Assembly: GCA_035627915.1 (NCBI GenBank) | Contig: DASPKT010000010.1 | Location: 1 to 15,946, forward strand | Origin: DASPKT01 sp035627915 | Lineage (GTDB): Bacteria; Pseudomonadota; Alphaproteobacteria; Azospirillales; Azospirillaceae | Length of the DNA stretch: 15,946 nt | Direction of reading: 5' to 3' | In this document: positions 9,741-15,946 of the stretch, piece by piece | Position numbering within the stretch: position 1 is the stretch's first letter | How the letters are laid out: every line of letters starts with the position of its first letter | Program-made: the position numbers and the translations under genes | Notes under the pieces: generated by a model | Database searches by the model: none | The model's input: the letters and a program-made list of their open reading frames with translations, nothing else | What the model was told of the DNA's origin: nothing

Positions 9741-10358
9741 ATGGGACAGGAATGCGCGGCGGTATGCCACTGGGAGGGCCGTTCGTCCAGCGGGCGCGCC
9801 TATCTCGAGGGCGACCACCTGCTGTTCCGCGGCGACTTCCGGCTGAAGCTGATGCTGGCCGACGTGAAGGCCGCGGTGGCCGCCAACGGGCGGCTGTCGC
9901 TGACCATGGCGTCCGGCACCGCCGCCCTCGACCTCGGCACCAAGGCCGAGGACTGGGCGCAGCGCATCCGCAATCCCAAGACCCTGGTGGACAAGCTGGG
10001 CTTCAAGCCGGGCCAGCCGGTGGAGCTGCTGGGCGGCCCCGCCGATCCCGTCCTGCTGGCCGAGCTGGCGCTGGCCGGCATCGTGGTGGAGACGCCGCCC
10101 GCCCCGCGGCCGGGCGCCACCTGGTACCTGCTGTCCGCCTCCGACCCCGCCGACCTGGAGCGGGTGCCGGGCGTCGCCGGGGTGCTGCCGCCCGCCGGGG
10201 GCTTGTGGATCGTCTATCCCAAGGGCAAGGCCAGCCCGGTGACGGAGGCGATGGTCTTCGCCGCCGGCCGCGGCGCCGGCCTGACCGACAACAAGACCTG
10301 CGCCGTCTCCGCCGCCTCCACCGCGCTGAAGTTCGTGCGGCCGCGGGCGCTGCGCTGA
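9741..10358 (+). CDS. DUF3052-family protein of unknown function
   Basis: This is a 205-residue protein and the only plus-strand gene. The C-terminal part (about 80-205) fits the DUF3052 pattern: LVDKLGFKPGQPVELLGGPAD at its start, a repeated loss of strong charge through TWYLLSASDPADLERVPGV, GGLWIVYPKGKA, and the closing GLTDNKTCAVS...TALKFVRPR. The N-terminal part (about 1-78: SSSGRAYLEGDHLLFRGDFRLKLMLADVKA, then MASGTAALDLGTKAEDWAQRI) looks like a small PH-like beta sheet plus helix, often found joined to DUF3052. No catalytic motif, signal peptide or membrane segment is visible, so it is probably cytosolic. The ATG at 9741 follows GGGGG at five bases. It diverges from rimP and ends four nt from the trmB stop, tail to tail. 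Function unknown; family assignment is from memory of the motifs. Confidence 0.85.
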   Translation: MGQECAAVCHWEGRSSSGRAYLEGDHLLFRGDFRLKLMLADVKAAVAANGRLSLTMASGTAALDLGTKAEDWAQRIRNPKTLVDKLGFKPGQPVELLGGPADPVLLAELALAGIVVETPPAPRPGATWYLLSASDPADLERVPGVAGVLPPAGGLWIVYPKGKASPVTEAMVFAAGRGAGLTDNKTCAVSAASTALKFVRPRALR

Positions 10359-10369
10359 GGCGTCAGCGC
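10352..10369. other. Inverted repeat spanning both convergent stop codons
   Basis: GCGCTGA (10352-10358) and TCAGCGC (10363-10369) form a perfect 7-bp dyad with a GGCG centre. Each arm contains the stop codon of one gene, DUF3052 on plus and trmB on minus, and each gene ends CGC-TGA. No U-tract follows on either strand, so an intrinsic terminator is not supported. It could still act as a 3'-end stabilising hairpin for both messages. Confidence 0.4.
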
Positions 10370-11064
10370 GGGCGCCGGCGGAAGCGCAGGAACACCGGCG
10401 CGTGGCCGGTGATGCGCTTGGCCTCGTAGCGGGTCTGCGGCCAGTCGTCGGGACGCGTGCGCCAGTCCTGCGGCCCTCGCGCCAGCCACTCGAAGTCCGG
10501 GTGGCGCCAGGCGTGCTCCAGCATCCAGCGGCACAGCACCATGTCGTCGGTGGCGAGCCGCAGCTCCGCCCCATCCTTCAGCACGCGCGCCAGCCGGGGC
10601 AGGTTGTCCGGCCCGATGAACCGGCGCTGGGCGTGGCGCAGCTTGGGCCAGGGGTCGGGGAACAGCACGAAGGCGCGGCCGACGCTGGCGTCCGGCAGCG
10701 CGTCCAGGACCGGGCGCGCGTCGTCTGGGGCGATGCGGACGTTCTCCAGCCCCTGCGCCTCGACGTGCTGCAGGGCGCTGGCGACGCCGTTGATGAAGGG
10801 CTCGCAGCCGATGAAGCCGATGCCGGGGTTGCGCGCCGCCTGCCAAGCCAGGTGCTCGCCGCCGCCGAAGCCGACCTCGAACCAGAGGTCGTCGGGCGTG
10901 CGGCCGAACAGGGCGGGCAGGTCCAGCCGCGCGCCGTCGGCCGGCGGGTCGACCCGCAGCCGCGGCAGCATCTCCTCGATCAGGGAGCTGCGGTGGCGGC
11001 GCAGCGGCCGCCCGCGCCGGCGACCGTAGAGGATCTTCCGGTGCTGGACGGTGTCGTCGGTCAT
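10363..11064 (-). CDS. trmB: tRNA (guanine-N7)-methyltransferase TrmB
   Basis: TrmB methylates G46 in the variable loop of tRNAs at N7, using SAM. The 233-residue protein has a class I methyltransferase fold: the SAM loop FEVGFGGGEHLAWQA (about 62-76), GFIGCEPF with the acidic residue of motif II, APDDARPVL, and the family signature FVLFPDPWPKLRHAQRR followed by RLATDDM. The end TRYEAKRITGHAPVFLRF is the typical TrmB C-terminus. The ATG at 11064 has no clear Shine-Dalgarno; the 30 nt before it are a 15-bp tandem repeat. It lies 108 nt after metK, whose terminator intervenes, so it may depend on readthrough or a weak promoter of its own. Use of SAM fits its place after metK. It converges on the DUF3052 gene with a 4-nt gap. 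Confidence 0.96.
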   Translation of the reverse strand: MTDDTVQHRKILYGRRRGRPLRRHRSSLIEEMLPRLRVDPPADGARLDLPALFGRTPDDLWFEVGFGGGEHLAWQAARNPGIGFIGCEPFINGVASALQHVEAQGLENVRIAPDDARPVLDALPDASVGRAFVLFPDPWPKLRHAQRRFIGPDNLPRLARVLKDGAELRLATDDMVLCRWMLEHAWRHPDFEWLARGPQDWRTRPDDWPQTRYEAKRITGHAPVFLRFRRRPR

Positions 11065-11094
11065 CTCGGTACTGGCGCTCCCGGCACTGGCGCT
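11065..11094 (-). repeat. 15-bp tandem repeat abutting the trmB start codon
   Basis: On the minus strand AGCGCCAGTGCCGGG is followed directly by AGCGCCAGTACCGAG, then the trmB ATG. The units match at 13 of 15 positions. They occupy the place where a Shine-Dalgarno would be, and none is obvious. A local duplication is the likely origin. Confidence 0.6.
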
Positions 11095-11104
11095 TCATCT
11101 CGCG

Positions 11105-11148
11105 CAAAAGCAAGGGCCCGGCCCCTCCGGCGTGGAGGGACCGGGCCC
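11105..11148 (-). terminator. Intrinsic terminator after metK
   Basis: Arms 11114-11128 and 11134-11148 pair over 15 positions with one mismatch around GGCGT. The minus-strand 3' side reads UUGCUUUUG, an interrupted U-tract. It begins 24 nt after the metK stop. The strong stem and imperfect U-run suggest a terminator with some readthrough into trmB. Confidence 0.75.
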
Positions 11149-11172
11149 GGGTACCCACCCGGTGGGGCTGGA

Positions 11173-12336
<1,164 letters not shown>

Positions 12337-12342
12337 GGACAG

Positions 12343-12347
12343 CCTCT
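12343..12347 (-). promoter_or_regulatory. Ribosome binding site that fixes the metK GTG start
   Basis: On the minus strand AGAGG lies six bases before the GTG at 12336. With the conserved MAKTNYVFTSES start this settles a non-ATG initiation codon for an essential enzyme. Confidence 0.65.
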
Positions 12348-12380
12348 GCTTGACTTGGGTTTGCGGGCGCCTGAAATGCG

Positions 12381-12416
12381 AACGCCGCCGGGAAATGGTC
12401 TCTTCCAGGCGGCGTT
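12381..12416 (-). other. Hairpin in the metK leader
   Basis: AACGCCGCC (12381-12389) pairs perfectly with GGCGGCGTT (12408-12416). Inside, GGAA and TTCC pair after a one-base mismatch, leaving an 8-nt loop. In the minus-strand mRNA it lies 44 nt before the metK GTG with no U-tract. On the plus strand it is followed by TTTTCT, but no plus-strand gene ends here. I do not recognise a SAM-II, SAM/SAH or other SAM riboswitch in the 167-nt spacer. A 10-bp palindrome, GCGGTACCGC (12455-12464), also lies in this spacer. Confidence 0.5.
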
Positions 12417-12503
12417 TTCTCGCAGGCTTGGCGCCAGGGGTCAAGGGGCAAGCGGCGGTACCGCGGCCACGCCCCTTTCCGTCACCGATGCGCGCGATGC
12501 GGC

Positions 12504-12959
12504 TCAGGCGGCGGCGTTGGCGACCGATTTGGTGAGTTCGAACAGCCGCTTGCGCACGCCGGGGTCGCTGATGCGGTAGTAGGCCCGGACGAGCTCCAGC
12601 GTCTCGCGCTTGGCGAGCGGATCGGTCTCGGCGGCGACGGCCTCCTGCACGGCGGACTCGTCCACCGCCGACGGGGCCGCACCCTCCTCGTCGGGCATGT
12701 CGTCGAAGAAGAAGGAGACCGGGACGTCCAGCACCCGCGACAGGTCGAACAGGCGCGACGCGCCGATGCGGTTCGCCCCGCGCTCGTACTTCTGCACCTG
12801 CTGGAAGGTCAGCCCGATGGCCTCCCCCAGCTTCTCCTGGCTCATGCCCAGCAGCGTCCGGCGCAGCCGCACGCGGGAACCGACATGGACGTCGATCGGG
12901 TTCGGCTTGTCCATCTTCGGGCGGCCGCCGCCGCGACGGCCACGGGTCGATGTCTGCAT
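12504..12959 (-). CDS. XRE-family transcriptional regulator, PraR/PhrR type
   Basis: This is a 151-residue DNA-binding protein with a Cro/C1-type helix-turn-helix at about residues 22-80: IDVHVGSRVRLRRTLLGMSQ, KLGEAIGLTFQQVQKYERGA (recognition helix) and RIGASRLFDLSRVLDVPVSF. An acidic linker and a helical C-terminus (ETLELVRAYYRISDPGVRKR) probably serve dimerisation. The sequence and its place between lnt and metK match the alphaproteobacterial PraR/PhrR group: PhrR is acid-inducible in Sinorhizobium, and PraR represses reb genes in Azorhizobium and quorum-sensing or biofilm genes in Rhizobium. The target here is unknown. The ATG at 12959 has GAGG (12969-12972) eight bases upstream; a TTG at 12968 in frame has none. 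A sigma70-like promoter lies just upstream, so it may start its own unit with metK. Confidence 0.93.
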   Translation of the reverse strand: MQTSTRGRRGGGRPKMDKPNPIDVHVGSRVRLRRTLLGMSQEKLGEAIGLTFQQVQKYERGANRIGASRLFDLSRVLDVPVSFFFDDMPDEEGAAPSAVDESAVQEAVAAETDPLAKRETLELVRAYYRISDPGVRKRLFELTKSVANAAA

Positions 12960-12984
12960 GGCGTTCAACCTCAGAGTGGGGGCG

Positions 12985-13020
12985 GCCGGGACAGTAGGGG
13001 CGGGCGCCGGCTCCGGTCAA
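12985..13020 (-). promoter_or_regulatory. Candidate sigma70-like promoter of the XRE regulator-metK unit
   Basis: On the minus strand TTGACC (13020-13015), an 18-nt spacer and TACTGT (12996-12991) form a good alphaproteobacterial housekeeping promoter. The implied start near 12984 is about 25 nt before the ATG. It lies in the 113-nt gap between the lnt stop and the regulator gene. Confidence 0.55.
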
Positions 13021-13043
13021 GGAGGCGCGGTTCCGCCCCGTGC

Positions 13044-13063
13044 ATGGCTTCCGGCCAAGCCAT
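13044..13063 (-). other. Short inverted repeat after the lnt stop
   Basis: ATGGCTT (13044-13050) pairs perfectly with AAGCCAT (13057-13063) around CCGGCC. It starts ten nt after the lnt stop on the minus strand and lacks a U-tract, so it is at best a weak 3' end for lnt mRNA. It could also bind a regulator, since it sits upstream of the regulator gene's promoter. Confidence 0.35.
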
Positions 13064-13072
13064 ACCTTTCTT

Positions 13073-14668
13073 CTACATCCGGCGGGCGAGGAAACCAACC
13101 ATCGCAGTTACGCACAATAGGACTAGGACCATGGGCAAATCCCCAAGACGGCCATAGACCGTCCCGCCGGGCAACGCCACCGGGAGAGGCAGGTCCACAA
13201 CCCCCTCCTCGCCCAGCCCCAGGCTGCCGACGACGCGGCCGTGGGCGTCGACCACCCCGGAGATGCCGGTGTTGGCGGAACGGACCAGCGGCAACCCCTC
13301 CTCCACCGCGCGCATGCGGGCGATGGCGAAGTGCTGGTGCGGGCCGGCCGTCTCGCCGTACCAGGCGTCGTTGGTCAGGTTCAGCAGCCAGCCCGGGCGC
13401 GGGCCCTCGGCGGCGGTGACGGTGGCGGGGAAGATGACCTCGTAGCAGATGAGGGGGCTGACCGGCGGCAGGCCCGGCAGCTCCACCGTCCGCGGGCCCG
13501 GCCCGGCGCTGAAGTCGGCGGAGCCTGCCGCCACCGCGCCGACGGCGCCCGCCGGCAGGAAGCGGCGCAGCGGCATGTATTCGCCGAACGGCACCAGGTG
13601 GAACTTGTCGAACAGGGCGGCCTGGGCGCCGGCGGCGTCCACCGCCTCCATCGCGTTGAAGTAGGCCCGGCGCCCGTCCGCCCCGTGGCCGACGCGCTGG
13701 ATGCCGGTCAGCAGCAGCCCGCCCGGCGGCACCACCCGCGACAGCACCCCGCGCAGCTCCGCGTCCATGGCGAAGGGCACCGCCGTCTCCGGCCAGACCA
13801 CGTGCGTCACGCCCTTGGCGTCGCCCAGCAGGGAGAGGCGCATGTGCTTCTCCAGGTGCCGGACCCGCAGCTCCGGGTCCCACTTCAGGCTCTGCGGGAT
13901 GGCAGCCTGCACCAGCCGCAGGGTCACGCCCGGCACCGTGGCCCCGTCCGCCCCGGCCAGCCGGACGGCGCCGCCGGCGGCGACCAGCCCGAACAGGGCG
14001 ACGCCGGCCAGCACCGCCGCCCCGGGCCGGCGGGCGCCCGGGTCGCCCAGCAGGGCCGGCAGCGACGCCGCCGCCACCGTCAGCAGCGTGAGGCCGTAGA
14101 CGCCCACGAAGGCGGCGGCCTGCATCACGGGCGTCCAGGCGGTCCAGGCGTAGCCCGTCAGGTTCCAGGGGAAGCCGGTGAAGAGATGGCCGCGCGCGTA
14201 CTCCGCCAGCGTCCAGGCGACGGCGAAGGCGAGCGGCTTGGCGGGGCCCGCGAGGCCGAACCGGCGCACGGCCGCCCGGTACCCCAGGGTCGCGGCGCCG
14301 ACGAAGGCCGCCAGCAGGGCCGGCAGCCCGGCCATGGCGAAGGGCAGCAGCCACCCGAAGCGGGCGAGGTCCACGGTCAGCGCGAAGGCGACCCAGTAGA
14401 GGCCCAGCAGGAAATGGCCGAAGGCGAAGCTCCAGCCCAGCCAGAAAGCCTGCCGCCGCGTCGCAGCACCGTCCAGCTGCCAGACCAGCCAGGGAAAGGC
14501 CAGCCACAGCAGCGGCGCCGCGTAGGCCGGCGGCAGCGCCAGCGTGGCGAGCCCGCCCGCCGCCGCGGCCGCCGCATAGCGCCGCCACCCCGCCAGCCCC
14601 GCCGCCCGGGCGGCGAGCGCCCGCAGGGGGGCCGGTCGGGACGGGGCGTCGGCGGTCAGGGCGGTCAA
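13073..14668 (-). CDS. lnt: Apolipoprotein N-acyltransferase
   Basis: Lnt adds the third, amide-linked acyl chain to the N-terminal cysteine of lipoproteins, taken from phospholipid, at the periplasmic face of the inner membrane. The 531-residue product has hydrophobic segments over about residues 28-245 (for example AAPLLWLAFPWLVWQL and GVYGLTLLTVAAASLPALL), then the nitrilase domain (about 250-495), and one last membrane segment LPMVLVLLCVTAMVGFLARRM. The catalytic triad is in place: Glu294 in WPETAVPF, Lys355 in FDKFHLVPFGEYMP and Cys408 in PLICYEVIFP, with spacing close to E. coli E267/K335/C387. WNLTGYAW and LTNDAWYG are further family marks. The start is TTG at 14668, with GGAG (14677-14680) eight bases upstream; no in-frame ATG or GTG lies near. 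corC upstream is the usual neighbour. Confidence 0.96.
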   Translation of the reverse strand: MTALTADAPSRPAPLRALAARAAGLAGWRRYAAAAAAGGLATLALPPAYAAPLLWLAFPWLVWQLDGAATRRQAFWLGWSFAFGHFLLGLYWVAFALTVDLARFGWLLPFAMAGLPALLAAFVGAATLGYRAAVRRFGLAGPAKPLAFAVAWTLAEYARGHLFTGFPWNLTGYAWTAWTPVMQAAAFVGVYGLTLLTVAAASLPALLGDPGARRPGAAVLAGVALFGLVAAGGAVRLAGADGATVPGVTLRLVQAAIPQSLKWDPELRVRHLEKHMRLSLLGDAKGVTHVVWPETAVPFAMDAELRGVLSRVVPPGGLLLTGIQRVGHGADGRRAYFNAMEAVDAAGAQAALFDKFHLVPFGEYMPLRRFLPAGAVGAVAAGSADFSAGPGPRTVELPGLPPVSPLICYEVIFPATVTAAEGPRPGWLLNLTNDAWYGETAGPHQHFAIARMRAVEEGLPLVRSANTGISGVVDAHGRVVGSLGLGEEGVVDLPLPVALPGGTVYGRLGDLPMVLVLLCVTAMVGFLARRM

Positions 14669-14676
14669 GGACGGGG

Positions 14677-14680
14677 CTCC
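14677..14680 (-). promoter_or_regulatory. Ribosome binding site that supports the lnt TTG start
   Basis: GGAG on the minus strand, preceded by CC, lies eight bases before the TTG at 14668. It is the main reason to accept a TTG initiation codon for lnt. Confidence 0.5.
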
Positions 14681-14775
14681 GGGGTGGGGCTTGGGGTGAT
14701 GCTGTCAGGGGGTGCGTGCTTCTGGCTTGGCTCGGCGTGGAGAGGGTTGCTCGGTTCATTCTCCTTGTCTTTATG

Positions 14776-14859
14776 CGTCATTCCGGCGAAAGCCGGAATC
14801 CAGGGGCAGCTTGCTGTAGCGCCTTTGGCCCCTGGACCCCGGCTTTCGCCGGGGTGACG
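14776..14859. repeat. REP-like element: two inverted palindromic units (BIME-type)
   Basis: The left arm (14776-14806) and right arm (14829-14859) are inverted copies matching at 27 of 31 positions, separated by 22 nt. Each arm also folds alone: TTCCGGC-GAAA-GCCGGAA on the left, CCCCGGC-TTTC-GCCGGGG on the right. All four differences between arms fall in pairs that keep each small stem intact. Units of the GTCAT-CCGGCGAAAGCCGG type are dispersed widely in alphaproteobacterial genomes (general knowledge). Translated, they give the tell-tale VIPAKAGIQ and WIPAFAGMT peptides of false genes. Confidence 0.85.
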
Positions 14860-14970
14860 GCTTGGTGGCAAGACCCTCCAACCGCGCCAAACCCTCCTGC
14901 ATGGGAAACAGGGAATGCCAGGCCCGGCGTTCGGGAGAGCAGCAACCTCCCCGGGGAGCATCTCAACGAT

Positions 14971-14993
14971 CCTCAGCCTGAGCCTGTCGAAGG
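14971..14993. repeat. Second dispersed-repeat-like palindrome
   Basis: The segment contains CTCAG-C-CTGAG followed by CCTGTCGAAGG. The reverse complement, CCTTCGACAGGCTCAGGC, belongs to a repeat type I recall from many alphaproteobacterial genomes, often next to the CGGCGAAAGCCGG type. Only one copy is in this window, so membership of a family rests on recall. Confidence 0.5.
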
Positions 14994-15102
14994 CCGCACC
15001 ACGCCACCGCCGCCCCGCCCCGTGAGCATCACCACGTCTCCGCTGCCGGCCCGTCCCGGACACCCCCACAATATGGCGACGCCCCGCTCCCCCGCCAGGG
15101 GG

Positions 15103-15946
15103 TCAGGACGCCGCGGCGGTGGGGGTGCGCTCGTCGGGGGCGGGCGGGGGCAGGTTGCGGACGCGCAGGCGCTTGATCCGGCGGGGGTCGGCGTCGACCA
15201 CCTCGAACTCCAGGCCCGACGGGTGCTTCAGCAGCTCGCCCCGGCTCGGCACCCGGCCGGCGAGGGAGAACACCAGCCCGCCCAGCGTGTCCACGTCCTC
15301 CAGGTCCTCCGCGTCGAAGACGGGGCCGACCTGCGCCTCGAAATCCTCCAGCGGCAGGCGGGCGTCGGCGATCACCGTGCCGTCGGGGCGGGTCACCAGC
15401 TTGGGCCGGGCCTGCTCGTCGTGCTCGTCCTCGATCTCGCCGACGATCTCCTCCACCAGGTCCTCGATGGTGACGAGGCCGTCGATGCCGCCGAACTCGT
15501 CCACCACCAGCGCCATGTGCTGGCGGGTCTGGCGCATCTGCAGCAGCAGGTCCAGCACCGGCATGCTGGGCGCCACGATCAGCATCTCGCGCACGATGGC
15601 GTTGAGGTCGAAGGGCTTCTGGTCGGCGACGCAGGCCAGCACATCCTTGATGTGGACCATGCCGACGACGTCGTCGAGCTCCTCCCGGTAGACCGGCAGG
15701 CGCGAGTGCGCCTCCTCGGAGAAGCGGCGGATGAGGTCCGGCAGGGTGATGCCGACCTCCACCGCGACGATGTCGGCGCGCGGCACCATGGCGTCGACCA
15801 CGGTCCGGTTGCGCAGCTTCAGGATGTTGGCGAGCAGCGCCCGCTCTCCCGCGGCGATCGAGTCGCCGGCCTCCGGCCGCTCCTCGATCAGTTCCTCGAT
15901 CGTGTGCCGCAGCGTGCTGTCGCCGCGACCGCCGAGGATGGCCCGC
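15103..15946 (-). CDS. corC: CorC/HlyC-type CBS-domain protein, 5' end cut by window edge
   Basis: The last 280 residues are visible. After a charged N-terminal stretch (LRHTIEELIEERPEAGDSIA, then AGERALLANILKLRNRTVVD) come two CBS domains: VPRADIVAVEVGITLPDLIR to YREELDDVVGMVHIKDVLAC, and APSMPVLDLLLQMRQTRQHM to VVDEFGGIDGLVTIEDLVEE. The C-terminal CorC_HlyC domain has RPDGTVIADARLPLEDFEAQVG and VDTLGGLVFSLAGRVPSRGE. No DUF21 membrane domain is seen and little room remains for one, so it resembles the short E. coli CorC (YbeX). CorC has been linked to Mg/Co efflux and, more recently, to ribosome function; the biochemical role is unsettled. It precedes lnt as in the ybeZ-ybeY-ybeX-lnt cluster, so ybeY and phoH/ybeZ are expected beyond the window. 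Confidence 0.92.
   Translation of the reverse strand, partial: RAILGGRGDSTLRHTIEELIEERPEAGDSIAAGERALLANILKLRNRTVVDAMVPRADIVAVEVGITLPDLIRRFSEEAHSRLPVYREELDDVVGMVHIKDVLACVADQKPFDLNAIVREMLIVAPSMPVLDLLLQMRQTRQHMALVVDEFGGIDGLVTIEDLVEEIVGEIEDEHDEQARPKLVTRPDGTVIADARLPLEDFEAQVGPVFDAEDLEDVDTLGGLVFSLAGRVPSRGELLKHPSGLEFEVVDADPRRIKRLRVRNLPPPAPDERTPTAAAS

Larger units (their letters stand above)
14669..15102. other. 434-nt non-coding spacer between corC and lnt
   Basis: No coding region is supportable here. It holds the REP-like pair at 14776-14859, a second repeat-like segment at 14971-14993, and a perfect 12-bp palindrome CTCCCCGGGGAG at 14947-14958. A short CCCCC/GGGGG hairpin overlaps the corC stop. 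No terminator with a U-tract and no convincing promoter is visible. Base composition is less GC-rich than in the genes, especially at 14745-14785. Confidence 0.6.

Noticed and set aside
12381..12420. Plus-strand terminator (hairpin followed by TTTTCT)
   Set aside because: No plus-strand gene ends anywhere near, so the short T-run is probably incidental to the minus-strand hairpin.
12337..12503. SAM-II or SAM/SAH riboswitch before metK
   Set aside because: The conserved core sequences I know for these classes are not visible. The hairpins are kept as unassigned leader structure.
13017..14759. 580-codon minus-strand open frame over all of lnt, starting just after AAGGAG
   Set aside because: It is in another frame, its translation is Gly/Ala/Arg/Pro-rich low complexity, and the Shine-Dalgarno is only one or two bases from its ATG. 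Lnt with an intact catalytic triad occupies the correct frame.
14665..15069. 134-codon minus-strand open frame in the corC-lnt spacer
   Set aside because: Its translation contains RHPGESRGP and PWIPAFAGMT, the usual product of reading through the REP-like repeat. It has no ribosome site and no family resemblance.

Overview
The window is a GC-rich (roughly 70% by eye) piece of an alphaproteobacterial chromosome. The protein sequences, the gene order corC-lnt-praR/phrR-type regulator-metK-trmB-rimP-nusA-ylxR-infB-rbfA-truB-rpsO-pnp, and the CGGCGAAAGCCGG-type palindromes between genes suggest the Rhodospirillales/Azospirillaceae (Azospirillum-like). That placement is inferred from general knowledge, not from a search. 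Twelve of the thirteen genes are on the minus strand; one, a DUF3052-family gene, is on the plus strand.

Reading the minus strand from the right edge, the window opens inside a CorC/HlyC-type CBS-domain protein (5' end cut off). A 434-nt spacer with REP-like palindromes follows, then lnt (apolipoprotein N-acyltransferase), a small XRE/Cro-type regulator of the PraR/PhrR kind with a good sigma70-like promoter in front, and metK (SAM synthetase), which ends in an intrinsic terminator. trmB (tRNA m7G46 methyltransferase, SAM-dependent) comes next and meets the plus-strand DUF3052 gene tail to tail. The DUF3052 gene in turn diverges from rimP.

The left two thirds is the classic transcription/translation operon rimP-nusA-ylxR-infB-rbfA-truB-rpsO-pnp. 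It supplies 30S maturation (RimP, RbfA, S15), transcription elongation and termination control (NusA), initiation factor IF-2, tRNA Psi55 synthesis (TruB), and RNA decay (PNPase, whose C-terminal KH and S1 domains lie outside the window). An intrinsic terminator separates rpsO from pnp, as in E. coli.

I found no mobile element, CRISPR array, rRNA, tRNA or defence system. The coding content is housekeeping. The parts most worth a second look are non-coding: a leader before rimP with a 38-nt hairpin followed by a complete intrinsic terminator, which looks like an attenuator in front of the operon that encodes NusA; a near-symmetric -10 box (CTATAATAG) in the same divergent intergenic region; a REP-like pair whose arms differ only by compensatory changes; and hairpins in the infB-rbfA, rimP-nusA and praR-metK spacers.
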